DNA from: CAXBNB01 sp040151475
Lineage (GTDB): Bacteria > Bacteroidota > Bacteroidia > Cytophagales > Cyclobacteriaceae
Assembly: GCF_040151475.1 (NCBI RefSeq)
Contig: NZ_JBDKWG010000138.1
Span: 1 to 64,000, forward strand
Length of the DNA: 64,000 bases
Direction: 5' to 3'
The translations under genes were made by a program, and so were the position numbers. This document shows positions 42,817 to 53,700 of this stretch, in pieces. Numbering within the stretch: the stretch's first letter is position 1; each line of letters opens with the position of its first letter. The notes beneath the pieces were generated by a model. The model worked only from the letters and a program-made list of their open reading frames with translations, had not been told where the DNA came from and made no database searches.

Positions 42817-43845
42817 TTATTTAATTGACTGGATTTCCAAATCCATTCCATCTTTAACAGCCAATAATCCAGTTGTTAAAACTGTGTCTCCGTCAAAAAT
42901 ACCCGATACAATATGCACCTTGTCAGCAGTTCTGTCGCCAATGACGACTACTTTTCTAACAGCTTTTCCGTTTTTATATACATATACGGTTTGTTCTGCA
43001 ATAGAAGGAACAACAGCTTGTGTAGGGATCAATAAGGCATCATCAATCAAGTTGGTTGTAATCAATACTTCAGCAAAAGCACCGGGCATTATTGAGTTAT
43101 TTTCTTTTCGCTCTAATAGTGCCCGCACATTAATAGTTCTGGTTTGAACATCTACTACTGGATTAACGGCATAAATTTTTGCTTCTAGTGTATCTTGTCC
43201 TACCAATACCAAAACAGTCTTTCCAATTTCTATGCTTTTGGAATGGGTTTGGGCTAAGTTGAAATCTACTTTGAGTTGCTTGTTTGCTGAAAGAGTAGTA
43301 ATTAAATCGCCTTGTTTTAAAAAAGCCCCTTCGCTAAAGTCTCTCATGCCTAGTTGTCCGGAAAACGGAGCAGAAACGTTGGCCAAGCTGATATTAATTT
43401 GCAATTGTTGTAATTGAGATTTGAGTATTTCTATTTGAGACAGGGCATTGTCCACCTCTTCCTGACTACTTCCTTCAACAGACAACAACTCCTTTTTTCT
43501 GTCATAATCTTTTTGTGCAGCATCTAGTTCAGCATTCACTCCAACAAGCTGTGCTTTCCAACTCCTATCATCCAGACGAATTAACTTTTGTCCTTTCGCC
43601 ACTTTTTCGCCTTCTTTAAAATAAATAGTTAATACCTGACCTGCCATTGGTGCCATTAATTCAACTTGCTCTTCAGCCATTAATTGGGCTGTAGTGAGCA
43701 ACTCATTGGAAAAAGGCTGTGCTATTACTCTATAAGCTTCCACTTGTAAAGCACTGGCTACACCAGCTTTTGTTGCTGCCTCATTATTGTTACAAGATGT
43801 AGTGGCTAGGGTAATGGCAATAATGAAGGGTATGATTTTTTTCAT
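42817..43845 (-). CDS. Efflux RND periplasmic adaptor (membrane fusion) subunit, lipoprotein
   Basis: This 342-residue HlyD/AcrA-type adaptor has a lipobox (TTSC at about 15-18) anchoring it to the inner membrane. The lipoyl halves are MAEEQVELMAPMAGQVLTIYFKEGEKVAKGQKLIRLDD and VSAPFSGQLGMRDFSEGAFLKQGDLI, quoted across two blocks. They flank an alpha hairpin (LDAAQKDYDRKKELLSVEGSS, LSQIEILKSQLQQLQ). Beta-barrel and membrane-proximal domains follow. It is the first gene of the operon, which runs adaptor, pump, channel. Confidence 0.93.
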   Translation of the reverse strand: MKKIIPFIIAITLATTSCNNNEAATKAGVASALQVEAYRVIAQPFSNELLTTAQLMAEEQVELMAPMAGQVLTIYFKEGEKVAKGQKLIRLDDRSWKAQLVGVNAELDAAQKDYDRKKELLSVEGSSQEEVDNALSQIEILKSQLQQLQINISLANVSAPFSGQLGMRDFSEGAFLKQGDLITTLSANKQLKVDFNLAQTHSKSIEIGKTVLVLVGQDTLEAKIYAVNPVVDVQTRTINVRALLERKENNSIMPGAFAEVLITTNLIDDALLIPTQAVVPSIAEQTVYVYKNGKAVRKVVVIGDRTADKVHIVSGIFDGDTVLTTGLLAVKDGMDLEIQSIK

Positions 43846-44008
43846 TTAGTATTCCTTTTTAAATCTTTTAATTACGTACTCTGTTAGACGTTTATTGTTT
43901 ATCCCTACTTGTCTTAAACTGTTTTTTCTGTACGTAAAATGTGAAACAGTAATCAATTATTCCTTAGCAAATTCCATATTGCGTTTCAATCCCGAAAATT
44001 CCTGTCGT

Positions 44009-44038
44009 TTTGTGCCACATATAAGATGCCAATAAACT
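44009..44038. repeat. Second copy of the tolC 3' end
   Basis: ACATATAAGA at the core and flanking bases match 38437-38465 at about 23 of 29 positions, in the same orientation. On the minus strand both copies read the residues L-A-S-Y-M, with a synonymous GCG/GCA difference. This suggests a relic of a second TolC-like gene tail upstream of the operon. Confidence 0.42.
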
Positions 44039-44076
44039 ACCGAAACCTGAATTTAGAATAAATTTAGTTGATTTTA

Positions 44077-44440
44077 TCAGTTACTATGAATCCGTAATCT
44101 TCCATTGTTTTCTATTGCTGTGGTGCTAATTCCGATCTTTTTTGACATTGAGGTGATTGTTATCTCTGGATCATGAGCTAACAACTTCATTATTTTCTGT
44201 TCACTTACACCCAACTCTGTCCCAACCCTCCACTTAAACACCACAGTAAACAACCTATCCAAAAGAAATTCAAGTTTGGGTTTTCCAGTCAGGCATAGTT
44301 CATCTTTTATCCTACCAATGCCCGGCTCTACCATCTGTATGCGCTCAAATAGTCCGAATATTAAAAGATTTCGGTTATAGTTTTTGGTTATAAATTCTGA
44401 GAAGGGAATTGCACTGACCAGGCCGCCAGAAATACTCTAA
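44077..44440 (-). pseudogene. ATP-binding/AlbA-2 domain (RecG-like) protein, C-terminal relic
   Basis: The open frame from 44440 reads AIPFSEFITKNYNRNLLIFG, then LFERIQMVEPGIGRIKDELCLTGKPKLEF and FFTV-like LFTVVFKW. This is the late region of proteins with an N-terminal AlbA_2 domain and an ATPase-like C-terminus, ending in a small winged helix (VSEQKIMKLLAHDPEITITSMSKKIGISTTAIE). The first few hundred residues are missing, cut at about 44440 where another gene relic begins. Confidence 0.55.
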
Positions 44441-44655
44441 AACCCGCTTTTGACAAAACTGAAGAATTGGCGAGTGCAATACTGAAAGCCAGGCATAGTT
44501 TTTCACAAACAGATCTTCTCTCAAGAGAGCTTCCTGATATTACAAGAAAACAGGCATTCGACATCCAACTGAAAATGTTGGATAAGGAGTTGGCTGATAA
44601 TTTTCCGGGAGGAGATGTAATGGTGGAAGCAGAAATTGGTTTTAAAATAAAATAG
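44431..44655 (+). pseudogene. 2-keto-4-pentenoate hydratase-like relic with internal deletion
   Basis: The frame reads TLKPAFDKTEELASAILKAR, then DLLSRELPDITRKQAFDIQLKMLDKELAD. This is the N-terminal part of fumarylacetoacetase/hydratase-type enzymes (LLS-x-x-xP-x-LT-x-x-x-AY-x-IQ). It then jumps to a C-terminal-like GGDVMVEAEIGFKIK. About 150 residues between them are missing, so it cannot be active. It abuts the AlbA-2 relic, and together they mark a deletion scar. Confidence 0.5.
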
Positions 44656-44702
44656 GAATCTAAAATTGGTAAAATAAGTGCAATAACCTCATTTATTTAT
44701 CA

Positions 44703-44732
44703 TCAAAAAGGTGCCCTTTCGAGGCACCTTCT
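44703..44732. terminator. Terminator at the 3' end of the giant gene
   Basis: AAGGTGCC (44708-44715) and GGCACCTT (44723-44730) form an eight-pair stem. Read on the minus strand it is followed by TTTTGATG, so it terminates the giant gene transcript. On the plus strand only CTTGATTC follows. Confidence 0.7.
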
Positions 44733-44760
44733 TGATTCAAACAAAATACTACGAGATATC

Positions 44761-47700
44761 TTATCTGTTGATAAGAATCCTTGTTGTTGTGGAATATTGT
44801 TTGGTACTTAATGATAAAAGGTACATGCCATTGTTTAGGCTACTAATATCAAGATTGTTGTGAATTAATGTCAGGTTATCAGATAACAAAAGCTGGCCAT
44901 CCAGATTATACATTCTTATGGTCAACTCCTCATATCCTGGATTTTCTATTTTCAGCCAGTTTTTTGCCGGATTAGGATACACCTTGTATTCCAATGCGAA
45001 ATCTTCTAATCCAGTCGCTATTCCATTGATAGTAAAACTTGCTGTCCGCTCCCCTTCATAATTGTCTTCATCAATAGTGACAACTACGCTATAAGTGCCA
45101 GCCTCTGAGGGTGCATCCACTAAACCATCGTAAGTGATGGTGTGGCTTAATCCGGCAGGATCGGTAGTTACTGTTGGCGTTTTGACAGACCCGTCTGCAT
45201 CCTGTTCCAAGTCCGAAAGCGCAATCGTAGCAGTCGCTTTTGAAATGGTGAGTACACCATTTGCGGGCTGTATTTCATAATTAGCATCCGAACCTCCGGT
45301 CACCTCAATGGCATATTCTCCTACATTGCTGGTTGGCACAGCACTGGTACTAGCGATAGGTTTTTCAGCTAAATCAGCCTGCACATCACCATTAACAAAA
45401 CCAGAATATTGAATAGTTAATTCAGGATTTTCTCCTCCAAAAACTCTCGACTTGTTATCAGCTGTAGCCGTCAATAGTGCTTTCTGGATGCTAAAAGTTT
45501 GCTGAACTGACTGTTCTTCGTATTCAGCATTGCCTGACTGAGATGCCTTCACAATAAAGCTTCCGGCTCCTCTCACTGTAATCATACTTCCCTGAAGAGT
45601 TACTGCATTACCTCCATCAATCAATTCAAAACTAACCTCTAGTTGGGATGTAGCTTCAGCTTGTAATGCAAACGATGAACTACCATAAGTTTTTTCTCCA
45701 ATTGACTGAATAGTAATAGTCTGGCTCTTCATCTGATCAACTGTTACAGTCCAGTCTTGGGTATCTCCATTTTCTGCGGTTACCGTATAGACAACTGCAG
45801 AAGAAAAATCTCGTGCTACTCCTGAAACAGGGCTAACTGTAGATAGATCTGAAAGTGAAAGCTCAGGAGTCAAATTAGAAATGTTGGCTGATGAGCTGAC
45901 CGTCAAAATTATGGTGTGATTGATTTCATCAATAACCGATTCCCCTATCTGCCCTACTACAGAGAATGTAACTATATCATTAGCTGTGCTAGGTGCTTTA
46001 CTCACGGTAATAATAAACTCATCAGAAACAGAGCCTCCTCTACCGTCATTGGCAGTGAGTGTAATGGTACTTGTTCCCAAGCCTACTTCATCGATGTGAA
46101 TTTGATTATTAGCAATCAATCCCACTGTCACAACTCCTGGATCACTACTGGATACCGTTATAGTAAGTTCATCTCCGTCTCCATCAGAAAACACACCTGT
46201 GTAATTTATTTGTGCATCTTCAAAACCCTCTATCACGCTGGGAAGATCCTCTATTGGATTCACAACTACCGGAGCTTCATTGACATCATTCACTACCACG
46301 CTGAACTCATCAGAAGTAGTAACACCTGACCCGTCATCGGCTGTAACAGTCACAATGGAAGTGCCAATGCCAACCTCTGTAATAGTAAGTATCGCCCCAG
46401 TATTGCTAACTGTCACAGCAGCGGTATTCGTGCTGGATACTTCATAGGTAAGTGCGTCACTATCCTGATCCACAAATACGGTACTTAAATCAATTTCTGT
46501 GATTTCAAAACCTTCATCCAATGACTGATCTGCAATTGGATTGGCAACTATTATACTTTCGTTTTCATTGAGAATAGTAACTGTAAAGGCTTTTTGGTAT
46601 GTACCTCCATTACCATCATTCGTTTCAACTCTTATGGAATAACTTGACTGTGCTTCAAAGTCATAAACTGCTGCTGCTTTTAGCTCATTTTCATTGATGG
46701 AAAATGAGGCATTATCTGTATCCCCATCTCCGGTTGTCAGTACGTAGGTATAACTTTCTCCAGCATCCTGGTCAGTGGTTGTAAATAGCCCAATAATTTC
46801 ACCAATATCATTGTTTTCAGCCACTTCATTAACACTCAGAAGTATATCAGTAGGTGCTTCAGGCACATCAGTCACTGATATGGTAAACTCTTGTTCATCT
46901 GCCAAATTACCATCGTCACTCATTACCACAATAGTATAACTGTCTTTCGTTTCGAAATCAAAATTTGAATCTACCAGCAATTGATCTCCCGAGATTGTAA
47001 ATGACGTATGGTCATTATCACCTGATCCTGGTATTATGTCATAGGTGAAATTTCCTGACAATCCTTCTCCAAAAGTTGCAAAAGTTCCAACAAGCGTTCC
47101 AATACCTGTATTTTCGCTTACCTGTGTGCTACTTAATTCAATAGAAGTGATCTGAGCAGGCAAGTCATTTACATTTATGACAAATGCTTTTTCATGGGTC
47201 AACCCTCCCTGGTCGGTAGTTATTAGCTCCAGATTGTAAACTGATTTTGTTTCAAAATCTAACACCTCGGCAGTAACTAACTGATCACCATCAATGTCAA
47301 ATGCATCATTATCTGTATTTCCTGCCTTAAGTGAGTATACATAAGCATCACCTGAATCTTCATCAATGGTAGTAAGTGATCCTACCACAGTACCTGTAGA
47401 AGAACTCTCATTAACAGTATTATTAGAAAGCTGGATATCCGTAGGAATTTCATTGACATCATTGAGGTTAATAGTTAGTTGCTTGGTAAATGTCCCTCCA
47501 TTACCATCGTCAGTCATCACGTCCACCAACCACTCAGGTGAGTTCTCATAGTCGAGTGATTCTGTGGTCACTAATTCGTTTCCATTGATGATATCAAACA
47601 ACTCATTATCGTTTGTTCCGGATACAAAGGTGTAAGTATGTGCATCAGCGAAGCTGGCATCTATCGTTGATAAAGTACCTACCAAAATACCTGAAGAGGC

Positions 47701-50700
47701 GTTTTCATCAATTATATTGTTTGATAAAAGAATATCAGTTGGTACGACCAATTTTTCAGTAATTGACACCTCCCAATCTTGCTCAGTACCATCTTCAGCG
47801 GTGACAGTATAAATAACTGCAGAGGTAAAATCCTGTTCTACTCCGGTATCAGGTGAAATAGATGCTTCTCTGGATATAGTTATTGTTGGCGTTATGGCAG
47901 AAAGGTCTGTTCCTGCTACTGCCTCTGCTGTCACTTTGTGTGTCCCAGTGAAAATCAACTCAGGTCCGTTGATTTCCACAAAAGTGAATGTACTGATATC
48001 ATTCTCTGTGTAAGGCAAGTAATCTATCCCAATATTAGTGGTATAGTTGGTAGCGTTATCGACTTCATTTGCAGAATAGTTGCTAAAAGCAGAATTTTGG
48101 AAATGAAACTGTAATCCAGGAATATCATTTATATCACCATGAACATTGCTATTGCCAGTTAAGGTGACTGTAGCAGAATAGCCGTCTGCTGCCACATCTA
48201 ATGTTGCAGTCAAACCTGAAGGAAGATTATTAATGTTATAGTCCACCCCATGAGTTAATACTCCCCCGGCATTAACAAAAGTGTCGTCCACAAGATATAT
48301 CTTCGCAGCACCCTCTACTGAACCATTATTTGAGCTAGTTTCGGTAAAGCTTCCTAAATCCATTTCGTACTGATGAACACTAGCATCATTGCCTTCACCT
48401 CCACTAACTACAAACAGTCTATTACCGTTAGGGTGAATGACTAGGCTTGATGCGTAACCGATTTCACCACTCAGGTTTACAGGTGTGCCATTGATCGAAA
48501 GACCATTTGAAATGTCGAAAGGAGTATTAAGAATGTAGCTTACCGCAAATCCACTGGAGAGAATGAGTAAGTAACGTCCATCGGGAGAAATTACACCATC
48601 TGTAAGCCCTTCCAGTTCATCGGGACTATACGTAGTTTCAAAGGTGGCATTGGTGACGTCAAATGGTGTAGAGAGAGCAAACTGATGTATACCATCTCCT
48701 ATTAGGTACATTTTTGTGCCATCAGAGCTTAATGTCATCCCATATCCACCATTGTAAGCATTCACATCCAACGAATTGCCAGTATAAGAAACTCCAGTGG
48801 TAATCTCGAAAGCAGTACTCAGGTTATATTCATATATGACATAAGAATCATCTCCCATCACATACATTTTTGAACCATCTCCAGAAAAAACAATGTCTTC
48901 CGGATATTCATCTTCTGGGGAAACATCAAAAGATCCATCAAAAGTAACTCCGGAAGTAATTTGGTATGGAGTAGAAAGACTGTACTGATGGATAGCCGAA
49001 TTATCTCCACCGACAATGAACATTTTTGTTCCATTATTATTGAAGGCCATGCCAGCAGGATAGAATTCTTCATTGCTCACATCCAATGGGTCACCTGCGT
49101 TTTTAGCATATTCCATATTTAATCCATTGCCATAAAACAGGATCGGATGATTATCTCTAAAATCAACACTTCTTTCGCTACTTGCATTAATTGCATTGGC
49201 TACACTTACTGCTTCGCTAGTTACAAATGCCGAATTGTTAAAAGTAAATTCCAGTACCACATCATCAGCATCTTGATGATCAGCAGCATTTCCTGCTAGA
49301 GAAACTATGGCTGAATAACCATCTTCTGCAACATTCATTGTAGCAGTAAGTCCTGTAGGTAAGTTGCTAATTGAGTAGTCGGATCCGTAAGTCATTGTTC
49401 CGCCTGAGTTGGTGAACTGATCATCTGTTATTTCTACAGAGAGCATCCCTTCAACTTCCCCATTATTTAGACTAATTTCATTGAAACCATCTATTGATAA
49501 ATCAAACTGGTAAACAAGATCATATTGCGCACCCAGCACCAACAGTCTCTTCCTATCCGGGCTTACAGCAAAATCCGTTGGCCCATAGTCAATATCATGA
49601 AAGTAGAAATTACCACTTTGTGAAATTCCTCCCGAAATATCATATGGAATGGATAGATCATATTGTGAAATGTAAGAAGCCCCAGGAAACGCACTATTTG
49701 ATATAAAGATTTTTTTACCATCCTCAGACAACTGGATATCCGAATAGTTCCTGCCAGGTACAGCGGCTTCTATACCGTCATATGACACATCGGAAGTAAC
49801 ATCAAATGGTATTGCCAGCGTGTATTGAAAGATTTTGTCATTCGATGAGCCAATCATGTACATTTTTTTTCCATTGGGGCTGAAAGTGATTGCTGAAGGC
49901 TGGATGTCTTGTGCATTTAGCTGGTATTTTCCCTGATGCACTACTGTTGACGAAATATCAAACTCTGCGGACAAGCTGTATTGCTCTATTTCGTCTCCAC
50001 TACCGTCCACAACATACATCACGGTTCCGTCCAGGTTAAAAACAAGATCACTTGGGGAACTCACCTCCTCTGATATATCAAAGGAATTGCCACTGTAGGT
50101 CACCCCTGATGACACATCAAAAGCAGTAACAAGATGGTATTCGAAAACCTGGCTATTTTCATAGCCAACATAGAACATTTTCATTCCATCATTGCTAAAA
50201 GCCATGCCTCCGGGGCTATCATCCTGCGAGGAAATATCGAATGATGCTACCATTGATGGTTTATTACCAGCAAGATCGAACGTGCTTCCATAAGTGATAG
50301 AAGGGCTGTTGTCTTTAAAGTCAATACCAATTGCGTTGCTGTAATTGATTGCATTGAAAACATCTGAAGCGGCACTTATGGTGAAAGCGGAGTTTTCAAA
50401 CGTGAAAACTAAATCTGCAACATCATTGATATTTTGGTGAGCACTAACAGAACCAGAAAAAGTGAGTACTGCTGACAGACCATCTCCGGCAACCACAAGC
50501 TCAGGAGTCAACCCGGAAGGAACACCTGCAATTGAATAATCCACGCCGCTGGTAAGTGTGCTTCCGGCATTGGTAAATGTTTCATTGGTTATTGTGATCT
50601 CGATAGATCCACCGACCGAACCGTCATTATTGTATGATTCAAATAAACGGCCATCGTAAACTAGTGTACCATTGTCAACGAAGTTGATTCCTGTATTAAT

Positions 50701-53700
50701 TACGAAGTTGCCATTGATAATGGTAGATGCATCACTGGAAGCGAATGCGCCATCGAGGAAGTTGATGACTAAGCTTGAAACGTCATCTGCATTTTGATGA
50801 TCGTCAGCATTTCCGGAAAAAGACAAAGTACCTGTAAGACCATCGGAAGAGATATTAATGACTGAAGATAATCCTGAAGGCAATCCAGTAATGCTATAGT
50901 CACTATCCTGAGTTAAACTTCCATTTGCATGGGTGAACACATCACCATTCAGGTTGAAGGCAAAAGATCCACTTACTGAGCCGTCATTGGTAGCAGATTC
51001 TGTAAAACCGTTCAAACTGATTTCGTACTGGTTAATCTCATCACTTGCTCCCACAACAAACATTCGTGAACCATCAGGGCTGAAAACTAAATCGAGTGGT
51101 TGCAACTCTTGAGATCCTACATAAAATGAAGTACTGTTACTTACACCTCCAGTTATATCAAATGGAGATGTCAGGATTTGTTTATAAATACGGTCGTTTT
51201 GACCATAGATAGCAAAAAGTGTATTTCCGTCTGGAGAAAAAGCAATTCCTCCAGGAATGCTTAAGGAATGAAATGTACTTCCGGTTTCTGCTATCTCAGC
51301 AGTTATATCAAATGGCGTTGTTAGCTCATATTGAAAGTACTGAGAAGTTGTCATTTTAATTAGTCTGCTCCCATCAGGGCTGAAAGCTATTTTATAGGCG
51401 GAAGCCAAAGCCTTAGATCCATCCAGACTTACATCTGTGGAAAGATCGAAAGGATTAGTTAGTGAATACTGAAATATAATGCCAGAACCAACGATATACA
51501 TTTTGGTTCCATCCGAATTGAACGCAATATCATAAGCATTTGTGGTTTCAGAAGAAACGTCATAGACTCCAGCCAAAGTGACTGCCGAAACATCAAATGG
51601 CGTATTTAGATCATATATGGTAATATCCTCGCCATCCTGGCCGCAAATAAAGAGCTTTGATCCATCGTTGCTAAATGCTAGTCCTGTAGCAGTGGCTTCA
51701 TCGGATGAAATATCAAAAGTCGTCCCAGAATATGACAGTTGCGAGAGATCATAACCGCCTGGTGTAGAAATGATACCATTGACTTCTCGGAAGGCTATGG
51801 CAAAATAGCTGTTTGCTCCAATGGCGTTGGTTACCTGACTTGCGCTGGAATTGACGAATGCATTGTCATTGAAAGTAAACTGAATATCATAAACATTATC
51901 AACACGATCATTATTTGTCGCTTGTCCCGATAAAGAGAAGTCCGCACTAAGCCCATCAGAATCGACATTTAATATTGAAGTAAGACCTGCTGGAAGTCCA
52001 ATAAGTGTATAATGTACACCCTCTTGCAATGTGCCACCAGCATTGGTAAATAAATCATCTACAATAGTTAAGGAAATAGTGCCTGTCAGCGAACCATCAT
52101 CTACAAATGTTTCAGAGAAGGTTTCAACCGGTAGATTAACTTGAGTAATGTCATCGCCTGTATTACCTAGAAGCAATAAGTGCGATCTATCTGGGCTTAT
52201 GAAAAAAGCTGACACCTGATTTTCTACTGAATTGTGTGGAGCATAATCCACCTCACTCACTCCATAACCAATGAAATAAGGAATCTCTAGTTCAAAAACT
52301 GTTATTCCACTACCATTATTCAAATACAACTCTTCTCCACCTACACTGAATATAAGATCCCTTCCACCTCTATCAAAAGATACATCGTAAATAACGCCAG
52401 AGGTTACGTCAAATGGGCTTGAAAGTCTATACATATAAGTATTTGAATAGTCTGCAACATACATGTTCTCACCATTCGGACTGAAATACAATCCTTCAGG
52501 TGCAGAGGTTTGAGAAGAAATACTGTAACTACCCTGATGAGCGACTATACTGGTAATATCATAGGGACTGGAAAGGCTGTATTGATTGACATCATCACCA
52601 CTTGCCCCTAAAACAAACATCTTAGTTCCGTTGCTATTGAATTGGATTCCCTGAGGTTGTGTCTCTTCCGCACTTACATCATAAGTATTACCGCTTGGAC
52701 TCACGCCAGAAGTAATTTCATAAGGAGTAGTAAGGTTATACTCGTAGATAGTTGAATTATCATATCCCGCTACAAATAGTTTTGTCCCTGTATTATCGAA
52801 TGCCATTGCTGAAGGTGTTGTTTCTTGACCCGCAACACTAAACGTGGTAGTTTGGATATTATCAACCGAAATTATAGGTCTGCCATATGCAACAATGGGG
52901 GTTTGATTTTCTCTAAAATCAAGAGATATGCCTGTGCTCGCACTTTGTGCTCCAGATACAGCGGAAGCATCTCCACCTGTGAATGCAGAATTCAAAAAGT
53001 TAAAGGTTAAACTAGATACATCATCGCTGTTTTGATTATTGGTAGCTGATCCAGTGAAACTAAGCGTGGCGTTTATGCCGTCAGAAGCAACCTCCAGAAC
53101 TGGCGTTAGTCCTGTTGGAAGATTTGATACCTGATAGTCTGTGTTGAAAGTTAAGGTACTAGCTTGATTGGTAAATGTTTCCCCGGTGAGCGTGAAACTG
53201 GTAACAGATCCAATAATTACACCGTCATTTGCTATAGACTCTCTAAATAGTGGCGGATTTAAATCATATTGGACAATATTTTTTGAATTGTTTGAAATAA
53301 ACAACTTCGTTCCATCAGGACTAAACACTATTCCATTCGGATCTGTAAGACTAAGCACTACTTCATTTGAAGTAATTTCGGAAAGCACATCATAGGGAAC
53401 ACTAAGTGAATGTTGAGTGATCTTATCAGTTCCTGATGTTACTGCAAATAATTTGGTTCCATCTGCATTGAATGAAATCCCAGTGGGGTAACTCAGAAAA
53501 ATTTCAGAGTTACCATCAAGTGTAACAGCACCTACATCATACGCTGAGGTTAAGCTATACTGAGAAATATTTCCTGTCGATTTTGCAACAAATAGCTTCT
53601 TCCCATCGGAAGAAAATGTTATGGCGTATGTTCCCGATCCGGTCGTTATAGCAGTTATGAAATTGACCGTTTGCGTAATGTCAAAAGCAGAAGTCAGGGC

